From NCBI GenBank assembly GCA_016721905.1, contig JADKHH010000001.1, forward strand, positions 310,001-374,000: DNA of 64,000 nucleotides. Reading direction: 5' to 3'. Of the stretch, positions 9,542 to 19,650 are shown piece by piece (position 1 is the first letter of the stretch; each line of letters begins with the position of its first letter). This DNA comes from Candidatus Opimibacter skivensis (lineage in GTDB: Bacteria; Bacteroidota; Bacteroidia; Chitinophagales; Saprospiraceae). Position numbers and translations under genes: made by a program. Under the pieces are notes generated by a model. The model saw only the letters and a program-made list of their open reading frames with translations, was not told the DNA's origin and ran no database searches.

Positions 9542-12431
9542 ATGAAATTGCACACCCTTTTAACTGCTGTTTTCATAACAGGTCATTTTTTCATTTCCGC
9601 CCAAAATATTCCTCAAGGCACATCCGGAACCAAACGCCTCGAAGCCCATGCACAGCGCGAGGCATTAAAGGAATCTTCACTTTTCAGCCATCTTGCTTTT
9701 ACCAATATAGGTCCATCGATTTTTAGCGGTCGCATCGTGGATGTGGATGTCAATCCTGCGCGTCCAAGTGAAATGTATGTGGCGTACGCTTCAGGAGGCT
9801 TGTGGTATACGGACAATAATGCGACAACATTAACTCCCGTCTTTGATAAAGAAGCTTGCATGACCATCGGTGACATTGCGGTCAACTGGGGAGCAGGCAT
9901 CATTTGGGTAGGTACAGGAGAAAATAATTCAAGCCGTTCTTCCTATTCAGGTGTGGGCATTTACAAGAGTACCGATAAAGGAAAAACCTGGAAACACATG
10001 GGGCTCACAGAAAGCCATCATATCGGGAGAATATTACTGCATCCGGTCAATCCAAATATCGTACACGTTGCATGTTTAGGCGCATTGTATAGTAAAAATG
10101 ACAACCGTGGTGTTTTCAGTACTTCAGACGGTGGTGTTACCTGGCGGCATTCGCTTTTTGTCAATAGTACCACCGGCGCAATTGATCTGGTCACTGATCA
10201 ATCCAATCCAAATGTATTGTACGCAGCTACATGGGACCGCTCAAGGCGCGCATGGAATTTTACAGAATCTGGAACAGGAACCGGGATCTACACATCTACA
10301 GATTCAGGTCGCACCTGGAAGCAATTGACAGTGCAGGGAAGTGGATTCCCAACAGGTATCGGTGCCGGACGCATCGGCCTTGAAATCGTCAGAAGCAGAA
10401 ATGAAACAATCCTTTATGCGGTGATTGACAATCAATACGAACGTCCTGCGAAACCAAAAGAAGGTGATTTGATTACAAAGGCAGAACTAAATGAAATGAC
10501 ATCCGATTCGTTTTTAAAGCTAAAGGATGATCAGATTAAAAAATATCTCGCCTCCAATGATTTCCCCGACAAATACACGGTGGATACGATCAGGAACTTA
10601 ATCAAAAGTGGAACAATCAAACCTGCCACGCTTGTAGAGTATACTCAGGATGCCAACAGCAAATTGTTCGAAACGGAAATCATCGGGACGGAAATTTATA
10701 AAAGTATAGATCACGGTAAGACCTGGACCAAAACACATCAAGGCTACCTTGACGGTATCTTCTATACGTATGGCTATTATTTTGGTCAGATCAGGGTTTC
10801 AAAAACCAATCCGCAGAAACTGTATTTACTCGGTGTACCTGTCTTGAAATCCGATGATGGTGGTGCCACCTGGAAATCGATTGAAGGGGATAATGTGCAT
10901 GGAGATCATCATGCCTTGTGGGTCAATCCGAAACAAGAAGGCCACCTGGTCCTCGGCAATGATGGCGGACTTAACATCAGTTATGATGACGGCGCCAATT
11001 GGATCAAATGTAATCAACCTGCCGTCGGTCAATTCTACAGTGTCAATGTCGATATGGCTGAACCCTATAATGTCTATGGTGGATTGCAGGACAATGGAGT
11101 TTGGGTAGGCCCATCAACCTATCAGGCTAATGTCGAATGGCACTCAAGTGGTCAGTATCCATACAAATCTATCATGGGCGGAGATGGTATGCAGATCGCT
11201 ATCGATACGCGAGACAACAATACAGTGTATACCGGATTTCAGTTTGGAAATTATTATAAAACCTCACGAAATGGTGATGGTCAGGACGTGCGCATCACAC
11301 CTGTCCATGACCTTGGCCAACGACCCTATCGCTGGAACTGGGAATCACCTGTACACCTGTCATTGCATAATCAGGACATCCTCTACATGGGAGCCGAAAA
11401 GGTATTCAGGTCCTTTGACCAGGGCAAGAACTTTAAACCTATCTCCGGAGACCTCACGAAAGGACCAAAGGAAGGTGATGTAGCTTATGGCACATTGGTA
11501 TCATTACACGAATCACCAAAACTATTTGGTTTAATCTATGCGGGAAGTGATGATGGATACATCCATGTGACCAGAGATGCGGGCTTACATTGGAAGAGAA
11601 TTTCTGATCAATTGCCGCAAGATATGTGGGTGAGTGCATTACAATCAAGTAGTCATAATGAAAGCAGAGTTTATGCTTCATTAAACGGATACCGTTGGGA
11701 TCACTTCGATAGTTATGTCTACATGTCAAATGATTATGGTGACACATGGACGCGCATTTGCACAGACCTTCCCACCGAACCAGTCAATGTGATAAAAGAA
11801 GATCCGGTCAATCCCGACATCCTCTACATCGGCACTGATCATGGATTGTATATCAGCCTTGATCGTGGAAAGCATAGCATGTTGATGGGCGATATGCCGT
11901 ATACACCTGTGCATGACCTGGTCATACATCCCAGAGATAAAGAGCTCGTTATTGCCACACACGGCAGATCATTGTACAAGGCAGATGTCAGCAAAGTGCA
12001 GGCATTGAACGCTACTAATACCGACTCGCTTACCTGCTTTGATGAAAAACTTTCTATCAACCATTCATCCAGATGGGGTTCACGCTCTGCAACCTGGAGA
12101 GATTACTATGAACCTACTGTTACTTTTCCGGTATATACGCCCGTAGCTGGAGATGCAGTTCTTAAAAGTTTATTCAGATAGTTTATTAGTTCAAGAGCAG
12201 CAAATCAAACTTCATAAGGGTTTGAGTTATTACACCTATAAGTTAGAAATGAAAGAAGACGCCGTTGACGCGCTGACTAAACAAATACTTGACAAAGAAC
12301 CTGATGCGGATCCGAAGCTTAAAAAAGCAGATAATGGGAAGTATTATCTGCCTGCAGGTAAGTATAGGATGGAAATCCAAATGAACAACCAGAAATCCAT
12401 CATGCTTCTTGATGTTAAAGGAAAAAACTAA
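9542..12431 (+). CDS. secreted BNR/sortilin-like beta-propeller protein, frameshifted near its end
   Basis: A signal peptide (about residues 1-20, ending in FISAQ) leads a long beta-propeller of BNR/Asp-box repeats, seen as STDKGKTW, STSDGGVTW, STDSGRTW, SIDHGKTW, SDDGGATW and SNDYGDTW. This is the VPS10/sortilin-like arrangement common in secreted Bacteroidota proteins. The main frame runs to a stop at 12181. The C-terminal ~90 residues (YSDSLLVQEQQIKLHKGL onward, ending at 12431) lie in the next frame. Dropping one A from the AAAA run at 12164-12167 restores VLKVYSDSLL. The role may be peptidase-like or adhesive; no catalytic residues are identified. Confidence 0.8.
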
Positions 12432-12453
12432 TATTGGTCATCCTATACAATAT

Positions 12454-14382
12454 ATGAGCAAATCAAAATCAACTCCATCAACCACTAAATCTGCCTCCGC
12501 TAAGAAATCATCCAGGCAGATAGGTAGTGAAACAAACCCGCTTCTGCAGTATGGTTTATTGGCTGGCATATTGTTGCTGACATTATTAGTTTACTTGCCA
12601 GCATTTCAAAATGGCTTTGTCTGGGACGACAGCGTGTATATCCAACGAAATCCTTTGATCTATACGTTGGATCTGCCTAAAATATTCTCAAGCTATCTGG
12701 CCGGTAATTACCACCCCATCACAGTGCTGGTTCACGCTATCGAATATGCATCGTTTGGATTTAAGGAAAGTGGATATCATATCGTCAATGTATTGATTCA
12801 TCTGGCCAATACCTTGCTGGTGTTTTATGTGATCCGGAAATTGAGCAACCATCTGTGGATAGGACTGATTACTGCCTTGATATTTGGGGTTCATCCGATG
12901 CATGTAGAATCAGTGGCATGGGTATCTGAACTAAAAGATCTGCTCTACACCTTGTTTTTCCTCTTAAGTCTGTCAGCCTATATGCGCTTTATGGATCAGC
13001 AGAAATACAAATGGTATGGCTTAGCCATAGTGTTCTTTGTTATGTCAGCACTATCAAAAGGCATGGCTGTAACACTGCCTGTGGTCCTTCTTCTCATTGA
13101 TTATTTTAAAGGACGCCAACTAAATCAAAAAGTCTGGATAGAAAAAATTCCCTTTTTTATTCTCGCCCTTGTTTTTGGGATAGTTGCTATTTACGCCCAG
13201 CAATCCGAAGCGGCGCTTCATGCGGATAGCATTCCAATCATGCAACGTATCATATTTGCATTTTACGGATACATCACTTATCTCCATAAACTGATTCTGC
13301 CAGTGTCATTAAGTGCATATTATCCGTATCCTATTGGCGCGCGGGACGCTGTTCCTGCCATTTATTATAGTTATGTATTATTGACATTAGCGTTGGTGGT
13401 CTTGACATGGAAGTCCCTTAACCACACTAAGAAAGTATTTTTCGGAATTGCCTTTTTTACCATCACTATTTTCCTGGTATTAAAACTCCTACCTGTTGGA
13501 TACACGGTCATGGCTGATCGGTATTCCTACGTTGCGTCTATTGGTATCTTTTACCTTTTTGCTGAAGGTCTGAATTGGTTATATTTTAATAAGGCAAACA
13601 GCAGTTTTAAAATCATTGCTACTACGCTTGGAATAGGCTTTATTTCATTCTATAGTTATGCTACCTATCAACGCTGCAAGGTGTGGGAAAATGGTTTGAC
13701 ATTGTGGACAGATACGATTGATAAAAACGACAATGTCCATATGGCCTATCTCAATCGTGGCGTCTATCATCTCGATAGTAAAAACCTCCCGGCGGCCGAA
13801 GCAGATCTCGCCCGATCCATCGAGCTTGATCCCACGTATGCCAAGTCGTATTATAACCGAGGCCTGGTGTATCAACAACAAAGGAAATTTGATGCTGCAT
13901 TGCAGGACTACAACAAAGCTATTGAGCTCAATCCCAATCTCGCTAATGCTTACATAAATCGAGGCAACACCTATAAGGACCTTAACAATATCGAACTTGC
14001 ATTGGCAGATTATGACCGCGCTATTGCACTCGACCCAACCATGCCGGAATCATACAACAATAAAGGTCTCTTATTGCAAAACATGGGCAATCTCCAGGCT
14101 GCATTAGAGTCATATTCCAAAGTGCTCCAACTCTCCCCTACATATTTCAACGCCCTGGTCAATCGTGGTGGCTTATATTCTAAAACAAACCAGTTGGATC
14201 TGGCTATGCAGGACTACAACAAAGCGATCGCCGTCAATCCAAATGCCGGAAGTGCTTACTATGGACGTGGGCTCGTATACAACAAACGATCAGATACATC
14301 TAAAGCTTGTGCTGATTTTCGGCAAGCGATTAGTCTGGGATATCAAAATGCTCAGAGTACGTTCAATCAATTTTGTCAGTAG
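12454..14382 (+). CDS. TMTC-like membrane protein with C-terminal TPR repeats
   Basis: From the ATG at 12454 the protein has about 642 residues. A Ser/Lys-rich cytoplasmic start leads into about ten membrane segments. The early loops carry VWDDSVYIQRNP, GNYHPITVLVHA and FGVHPMHVESVAWVSE, the pattern of the PMT/ArnT-like TMTC glycosyltransferase fold. The C-terminal third is about seven TPR units (repeated YNRGLVYQQQRKFDAALQDY type). The eukaryotic TMTCs are O-mannosyltransferases. Bacterial homologues are presumed to move polyprenol-linked sugars, but this is untested. A TTG at 12409 would extend the frame into the previous gene and is unlikely. Confidence 0.8.
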   Translation: MSKSKSTPSTTKSASAKKSSRQIGSETNPLLQYGLLAGILLLTLLVYLPAFQNGFVWDDSVYIQRNPLIYTLDLPKIFSSYLAGNYHPITVLVHAIEYASFGFKESGYHIVNVLIHLANTLLVFYVIRKLSNHLWIGLITALIFGVHPMHVESVAWVSELKDLLYTLFFLLSLSAYMRFMDQQKYKWYGLAIVFFVMSALSKGMAVTLPVVLLLIDYFKGRQLNQKVWIEKIPFFILALVFGIVAIYAQQSEAALHADSIPIMQRIIFAFYGYITYLHKLILPVSLSAYYPYPIGARDAVPAIYYSYVLLTLALVVLTWKSLNHTKKVFFGIAFFTITIFLVLKLLPVGYTVMADRYSYVASIGIFYLFAEGLNWLYFNKANSSFKIIATTLGIGFISFYSYATYQRCKVWENGLTLWTDTIDKNDNVHMAYLNRGVYHLDSKNLPAAEADLARSIELDPTYAKSYYNRGLVYQQQRKFDAALQDYNKAIELNPNLANAYINRGNTYKDLNNIELALADYDRAIALDPTMPESYNNKGLLLQNMGNLQAALESYSKVLQLSPTYFNALVNRGGLYSKTNQLDLAMQDYNKAIAVNPNAGSAYYGRGLVYNKRSDTSKACADFRQAISLGYQNAQSTFNQFCQ

Positions 14383-14449
14383 CCAAAGCTCGAATTATAA
14401 TCTTCCCTCTATCTTTACCCCGATAGATCACACAAACACTTTACTTTTT

Positions 14450-14758
14450 ATGCAATCAACAACAACATTTCACTGGTTTCGAAAAATAGCAATGATCGAA
14501 GGGATATCGTATCTGGTGCTTCTGCTCATCGCCATGCCCTTAAAATATGCAGCAGACATGCCAATGGCGGTTAGAATCGTAGGGGGTATTCACGGCGCTT
14601 TGTTTATCGCCTTTATGATATGGATGTATCTGGTCTATGACCAGTATAATATGACCATCAAATGGATGCTGAAGGCCTTTGTGTCTTCCATCATCCCTTT
14701 CGGTACATTTTATATGGACAAAGAATGGAAATCCCAAGAAGTGAAAAGTGAAGAGTGA
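14450..14758 (+). CDS. DUF3817 family small membrane protein
   Basis: This is a 102-residue protein with about three transmembrane helices. FRKIAMIEGISYLVLLLIAMPLKY near the N-terminus, the GIHGALFIAFM segment and the closing FGTFYMDKEW are typical of DUF3817, a small integral membrane family of unknown function. The ATG at 14450 is chosen because the upstream extension of the frame lies inside the TPR gene. The last residues (QEVKSEE) and the stop are built from a tandem AGAGTGA heptamer, so the natural C-terminus may have been changed by repeat expansion. Confidence 0.8.
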   Translation: MQSTTTFHWFRKIAMIEGISYLVLLLIAMPLKYAADMPMAVRIVGGIHGALFIAFMIWMYLVYDQYNMTIKWMLKAFVSSIIPFGTFYMDKEWKSQEVKSEE

Positions 14759-14772
14759 AGAGTGAAGAGTGA
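14740..14772. repeat. AGAGTGA tandem heptamer
   Basis: About four units of a 7-bp repeat (AGTGAAA/AGAGTGA) span the end of the DUF3817 gene, including its stop codon. Confidence 0.7.
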
Positions 14773-14814
14773 TGGTTCGACTACACTCAGCAACCAGGTG
14801 CCATCCAGCGGCAG

Positions 14815-14945
14815 TTACTATCTAACCTCCTAAACTCCTAACCTTCTAAGCAGATAAACCTATCAACCCATCAACTCATCAACGTATAAGCTTATAATAA
14901 GCCATAAGCCAATAAGCCTCCCATCAACCCATCAACTTATCAACA
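14815..14945. repeat. low-complexity CCTAA/CATCAAC-rich spacer
   Basis: The spacer upstream of the S4-domain gene is made of short imperfect repeats such as CCTAACC, CCCATCAAC and ATAAGC. No gene is seen. A similar spacer lies at 25438-25540. Confidence 0.55.
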
Positions 14946-14953
14946 GATTTTCA

Positions 14954-15352
14954 ATGGCTGATAAAGTAAGAATCGATAAATACCTCTGGTCTATCCGGAT
15001 CTTCAAATCCCGCACGCTGGCGACAGATGCCTGCAAGGAAGGAAAGATCAAATTACATGAGGAAAATGCCAAACCCTCCACCATGGTCACCATCGGTGAT
15101 GTCATTGATGTAGTCAAGGATGGCTTCAAGCTTAAGTACAAAGTAGTCCAACTGATCGAGAAGCGCGTCTCTCCCATCTTAGCCAAGCCCTGCTACGAAG
15201 ACCTGACTCCGGAAGATGAAATCAATAAATACAAGAGCTGGTTTATCGGCAAGGGCGGCCCTGAAAGAAGAGAGCGAGGCGCAGGCAGACCCACTAAGAG
15301 AGATCGACGGGAGATTGATGATTTTAAGGATTATTACGAGGGGGAAGACTAG
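14954..15352 (+). CDS. S4-domain RNA-binding protein (Hsp15/HslR-like)
   Basis: This is a 132-residue protein. An S4 domain fills the first ~70 residues: RIDKYLWSIRIFKSRTLATD, the start of the fold, then CKEGKIKLHE and TIGDVIDV. A charged C-terminal tail (RRERGAGRPTKRDRREIDDF) follows. Hsp15-type proteins bind free 50S subunits carrying nascent chains and help recycle stalled ribosomes. The tail is typical of Bacteroidota members. The start at ATG 14954 follows the repeat-rich spacer. Confidence 0.88.
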   Translation: MADKVRIDKYLWSIRIFKSRTLATDACKEGKIKLHEENAKPSTMVTIGDVIDVVKDGFKLKYKVVQLIEKRVSPILAKPCYEDLTPEDEINKYKSWFIGKGGPERRERGAGRPTKRDRREIDDFKDYYEGED

Positions 15353-15669
15353 CTGTAAGCTATCAGCCGTCAGCTATCAGCTACCAGTAAAATAGCTACC
15401 AGCTTCCAGCTGCCAGCTACCAGATCATAGCCGACGGACTTTCATATTATTCAACAGTAAATGTATATGCAACGTTGAATTATACAGCATAACTTTATCA
15501 ATTCAATTCACGTCTCACGTCTCACGTCTCACGTCTCACGTCTCACGTAACGTCTAACGTCTCACGTCTCACGTCTCACGTCTCACGTCTCACGTCTCAC
15601 GTCTCATGTCTCACCACTCACGTCTCACGTCTCACCACTCACAACTCACAACTCACAACTCACAGATCT
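15353..15669. repeat. intergenic tandem heptamer array
   Basis: No gene is present. 15355-15425 holds degenerate CAGCTAC/CAGCTAT units. 15509-15635 holds about 16 near-perfect ACGTCTC units with a few variants. 15636-15664 holds AACTCAC units. All share a 7-bp period. The array lies between the convergent ends of the S4-domain gene and the S1/P1-like gene. Confidence 0.85.
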
Positions 15670-16842
15670 TCAATTATCATGCTCTCTACCAATCGCCTTA
15701 CCTGTTTGCACCGCCTTATTCAACTCTTCATCTTCCGCATTTCGCTGACTCAGTAATTTATTAGCTGGAGGCGTAGGCTGGCCGGCATCGACCCAGGCAG
15801 TGTACCAGACATCACCTACAGCTTTGACGGCGATGCGGAATCGATCTTCCACCATATTGTTCATCGCAAGGTTATAGGCTTTAGCATATTCGGTGCACTG
15901 GGTCCGTAGATTCACATTGTTGCGGTCTTCAAAGCAGAATTGCTGATCAGAAGGATAAGTCAGACTGAGTTCTTTTTCTAATTGCAAGACACGCCCAACT
16001 TCTTTATGACTTCCAAGGACGAGATCCCAGAAATAGGTCGCAGGATCGTCGATATAACTGGCGGTGCCAACGATCATATCGAACTCTTCGACAGCAAATA
16101 ATTCAGGGATCCTGCTTTCCCAAAATGCATGGATGCCTACCTGGTCTGTTAGCTGACCATTGTAGTTTGAAGTCGTGTGTAATGGCACACAAGCATCTGC
16201 AATGTAATGACCAAACTCGGCAGAGATACGCATGACCTGCTCCAGGTTCTGCTCTTTAAATGCATTAGTCAACCTGCGCTGCATCGCCTGCAGATGATAA
16301 GGCACGATACCATGTGCTGACAACACATCATGGATATAGATGGGAGCTACTGCTTTGCATTGAATATCCGGAAACAGCATCTGTAGGCTGTCGCAAGGTA
16401 TGATAGCCTCATCTTCATAGTACTGCCGAAGATAATGTCGGCGCACCAACGTCCGTCTGCTCATGTAATCCGGCAAGGAATCCATCCATTGTTCATGCGG
16501 AATCGCACGAAGCAGAAATGTGGTATCCTCTCCCTCTATCGTAAACAATTCTATGTTGAGCGCCAGTGCCTGATCCCAATACCTCGGCATGTGATCAAAA
16601 GGCAACACCCCCCAATGATCAAGATCTATGTAGTGGCGTACTGCTTCATGTTTTGTCGCATACCTTCTCTTGTCCGGATCAACAGCATGCTCGGCGATGT
16701 AATCGATATAAGGCTTGTACCAGCCCATCATTTCACTCGGCACAGTATAAACCGCTACCCTATTGATCAGCCTATGGCCAAAGAAACCCCATTCAGATTG
16801 ACTGAAGAGGACGGTGAGGTATATCATCACCTGTATCATCAT
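15670..16842 (-). CDS. secreted zinc-dependent phospholipase C / S1-P1 nuclease-like protein
   Basis: This is a 390-residue protein. A short signal segment ends just before SEWGFFGHRLIN, which would place Trp near the mature N-terminus, as in the trinuclear-zinc S1/P1 nuclease and phospholipase C fold. Further expected ligands are visible: HEAVRHYIDLDHW (about 63-75), GHYIADACVPLHTTSNYNG (about 220) and HAFWESRIPELF (about 246). The family cleaves phosphodiester bonds in nucleic acids or phospholipids, and the substrate here is open. It overlaps the DUF4340 gene by 4 bp, so it is translationally linked to the gld cluster. Confidence 0.82.
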   Translation of the reverse strand: MMIQVMIYLTVLFSQSEWGFFGHRLINRVAVYTVPSEMMGWYKPYIDYIAEHAVDPDKRRYATKHEAVRHYIDLDHWGVLPFDHMPRYWDQALALNIELFTIEGEDTTFLLRAIPHEQWMDSLPDYMSRRTLVRRHYLRQYYEDEAIIPCDSLQMLFPDIQCKAVAPIYIHDVLSAHGIVPYHLQAMQRRLTNAFKEQNLEQVMRISAEFGHYIADACVPLHTTSNYNGQLTDQVGIHAFWESRIPELFAVEEFDMIVGTASYIDDPATYFWDLVLGSHKEVGRVLQLEKELSLTYPSDQQFCFEDRNNVNLRTQCTEYAKAYNLAMNNMVEDRFRIAVKAVGDVWYTAWVDAGQPTPPANKLLSQRNAEDEELNKAVQTGKAIGREHDN

Positions 16843-17822
16843 GAGCCGAAAAAGTAATCGTATGACCTGAATGCTCCCTTCATCACTTCATGTTGCCCAA
16901 TCATAAAATCCCTTCCTTCATATTGTATAAAGTAACGGCTGACCGCTGGTGAAAATTCGGACACCCCAACAGGACCTATTGGAAAAAACTTTAACGAAGA
17001 AGCCTTGTCAGGGTATATCATTTTTATTTCCATAAACGGAACCATTTGAAGGATGCTGTCCTTTTCCTGCGCATCATTGAGATAATCCTCACACGCGATG
17101 GAAGCCAGGTTTGTAAAATACGATTTAACCCGGTTAGTCACATCCCCTTCTTTCCGGGGAGTTGTGGAAAACATCGGTTCAACACCATACCCTATTCCTT
17201 TTTTATAAATGACAAAGGAATGTTGTATCTGCTTTGGATAGTACACCTTCATCGTATCCATCTTTTCTGTGTCTTCCATCCAGAAATGAACATCCCGCCA
17301 GTCAACAGGCGCCAATGCATATCTGGCTCTGAGTCCGCCATCAAATCCAGGCTGATTGAGACAGTATGGTTGCGTAGCGCCTTCTTTGAGAAAAAAGGTA
17401 CCCCGCTCATCCTGCGTCACACCACCCACATAATAATTGAGTAGCCCCTCCCCTTTCAGATCGAAGATCTCCACATGAATACCGGTGACCGCCATCGAAG
17501 GCAATATATTTTCTGTCGCAGCTTTGTTTGGAATATGATCCAGATGCTGTGTCTGGATTCCCTTGAGCAGATGATTAATATTCGATTGCCTCACCCGATG
17601 CATATCATTGACCACCCAGTAATCCCCCACCCGCTTCAGATCCGAACGTGTACCGTCCTTGTGCGTGAGTATGATCCTTCCGATGGTATTGACATCTTCA
17701 ATCTTAAAGTTACTTTCCGCCCTGTCAATCGTCGTCGTCCGGTCCCCCTTGTTTTTATAAACATAGAATACCACCAACCCGATCACCACCAAGGCTATCA
17801 ACAATAATATATTTCTTTTCAT
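16839..17822 (-). CDS. DUF4340 domain protein of the gld cluster
   Basis: This is a 327-residue protein. It has an N-terminal membrane anchor (about residues 4-24, LLLIALVVIGLVVFYVY) and an extracytoplasmic DUF4340 body with the GTRSDLKRVGDYWVVND start. DUF4340 proteins commonly sit beside GldG/GldF-type ABC transporter genes and are thought to work with the extracytoplasmic GldG-like subunit; their biochemical role is unknown. Here it follows gldG in the same direction after a 112-bp gap and overlaps the next gene by 4 bp. Confidence 0.85.
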   Translation of the reverse strand: MKRNILLLIALVVIGLVVFYVYKNKGDRTTTIDRAESNFKIEDVNTIGRIILTHKDGTRSDLKRVGDYWVVNDMHRVRQSNINHLLKGIQTQHLDHIPNKAATENILPSMAVTGIHVEIFDLKGEGLLNYYVGGVTQDERGTFFLKEGATQPYCLNQPGFDGGLRARYALAPVDWRDVHFWMEDTEKMDTMKVYYPKQIQHSFVIYKKGIGYGVEPMFSTTPRKEGDVTNRVKSYFTNLASIACEDYLNDAQEKDSILQMVPFMEIKMIYPDKASSLKFFPIGPVGVSEFSPAVSRYFIQYEGRDFMIGQHEVMKGAFRSYDYFFGS

Positions 17823-17909
17823 ATCTTTTACCCTTTTGCCCTAAATCCCCTATACTTCGACCTTCTAACCCCCTTCCTTAAACTGATCAAGCCGATTACT
17901 GACTCCAGA

Positions 17910-17940
17910 ATACTCACAACTCACAATTCACAACTCACAC
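17910..17940. repeat. short AACTCAC heptamer run
   Basis: About four ACTCACA/ATTCACA units lie at the end of gldG. The last unit contributes its stop region. It is the same sequence class as the run at 15636-15664. Confidence 0.65.
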
Positions 17941-19644
17941 AGAAAACTTCCTTTTCCTAAGATACTGATAAATCATTCCTAAAAGCATAACCAGCCCCAA
18001 CGGCCCCAGAATATTAATCAACTGCCACTTCATTCCTTCCTCATTAGCTTTTACAGTATTCAACAATCGGAGCTTCACATCTTTTGATCTCGCTTCAAGC
18101 ACACCTGATTCATCCAGCATATACTCAATAGCATTGAGCAAGAAATCCCTGTTGCCTGTAAAGGAGGTATTCTCATATTTGTTGTACCCCAACGGAGCGA
18201 TCTCTCCTGATGTCGAATTAACAAGGTTTTTGATAATGTCTCCATCCGCTACAACAAGCACCTTAGCTGAATCTCCTGAGGCTTTATACTTCAATCCTGC
18301 ATTATCCAGCACTGCAAGTTGCTCATTCGATAAGCGATTTTGATACAACGATTGAAATGGCCCTTCCAGCATGACAGCAAAGTTCTGCGGTCCTTTGTTA
18401 AATAACTTGGGATCAGGTTCCTCTCGCAGGATATCAAAGTTTAAGCGCACCGGCGTCAACTGTATGCGGCTATACTCAGATGATTTCATCAGGATGGTCT
18501 TCATGATGGGTGTAGCCGTCTGGATCGTATCGATGCTTCCGGGAAATTCTAGTTGTATTCTGTCAAGTCCTTTCGTGATAGGATGATCTGAAGTAGACGA
18601 GATCAACGGGTGGTAATACCACGGGAACAATTCTGTCTGCGGCTTATCTCCCTGCATGCCCACGACCATCGGGATACGTGTGCATTGAAGGTCAAGGACA
18701 AGGTTCGGATTGACACGAGCTCCAAGTTTGAATAGTAAGGGATCAAGGCCGAGATTATACGGTGGTGGTATATAACTCTTATTCTGATTGATACTGTCCA
18801 ATGAAACGATCAGCGGATCGATCAGGAACATCACATGACCACCATTCATGATATACTGGTCGAGCATAAAGAGATGGGCTTCAGAAAATTCTTCTGTAGG
18901 CTTGGCGATGATCAGGACTTTAATCTCGGACGGAATCTGAACAATACTGTCGAGGTTTATCCTGTTGACAGCATAAGAGTTACTGAGGTCATTTTCCAGT
19001 GACGCGGTTTGTAACGGATTTAATTCTCCTTGTCCTGAAGTAAATGCAACAACCTGTCTGGTTTGCCTTTTGATCTTCTGGATGCCGTCAGCCAGTTTAT
19101 ATTCCAGGAGACTGATGCTGTTATTGAGTATAACTTCTTTGTCAGCACCTGGGATATCATCCTGCAACAGGTTGACTGGAATACTTCGGGTGCCGTAATT
19201 GATGATGGCAAATGGAAATATATACTGCGCAGAAGCCCCTGCAGCATCACTGATCCGAAGTTTGGTGGGCACTAAGCCCGCTTCTGCAAATTGCTTATGG
19301 CGCGCATTGACTTCTTCAATTGTGCCCTCATTTGGATTTTCAAAGTTGTATTCAATCTGAGGACTCACCTGCGAGAACCTTCTCAACATATCCTCTGTAG
19401 ATTCCTGTAGACGCTTGAATCCTGCAGGGAATCGGCCGTCAAGCAATACACGGATATAGATTCGGTCATCAAGGTTCCTAAGTAATTGCCTGGTGGCGGG
19501 AGCAAGTGTATATCGTCTCTCTTCTGTGGCATCAAATGAAGTATACACCCATTGTGATACTACATACATCAGCACTAAGATCCCCGTGATGAGTAATCCC
19601 GTTGTGATAACCTTCCTGCTTTCTGCTGCAAATAGTTTAGCCAT
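17935..19644 (-). CDS. gldG: gliding-associated ABC transporter substrate-binding subunit GldG
   Basis: This is a 569-residue protein. It has an N-terminal membrane helix (about residues 14-34), the GldG signature region TEERRYTLAPATRQLLRNLD with GRFPAGFKRLQEST, an extracytoplasmic body including the QGDKPQTELFPWYYHPLI stretch, and a C-terminal helix (LINILGPLGLVMLLGMIYQYL). With GldA and GldF it forms an ABC transporter linked to gliding motility in flavobacteria, though its cargo is unknown and it is dispensable in some gliders. It is separated from gldF by only 6 bp. Confidence 0.93.
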   Translation of the reverse strand: MAKLFAAESRKVITTGLLITGILVLMYVVSQWVYTSFDATEERRYTLAPATRQLLRNLDDRIYIRVLLDGRFPAGFKRLQESTEDMLRRFSQVSPQIEYNFENPNEGTIEEVNARHKQFAEAGLVPTKLRISDAAGASAQYIFPFAIINYGTRSIPVNLLQDDIPGADKEVILNNSISLLEYKLADGIQKIKRQTRQVVAFTSGQGELNPLQTASLENDLSNSYAVNRINLDSIVQIPSEIKVLIIAKPTEEFSEAHLFMLDQYIMNGGHVMFLIDPLIVSLDSINQNKSYIPPPYNLGLDPLLFKLGARVNPNLVLDLQCTRIPMVVGMQGDKPQTELFPWYYHPLISSTSDHPITKGLDRIQLEFPGSIDTIQTATPIMKTILMKSSEYSRIQLTPVRLNFDILREEPDPKLFNKGPQNFAVMLEGPFQSLYQNRLSNEQLAVLDNAGLKYKASGDSAKVLVVADGDIIKNLVNSTSGEIAPLGYNKYENTSFTGNRDFLLNAIEYMLDESGVLEARSKDVKLRLLNTVKANEEGMKWQLINILGPLGLVMLLGMIYQYLRKRKFSV

Positions 19645-19650
19645 GATCGG

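Noticed and set aside
15509..15664. CRISPR array
   Set aside because: Units are 7 bp and contiguous, with no spacers, and no cas gene is nearby.
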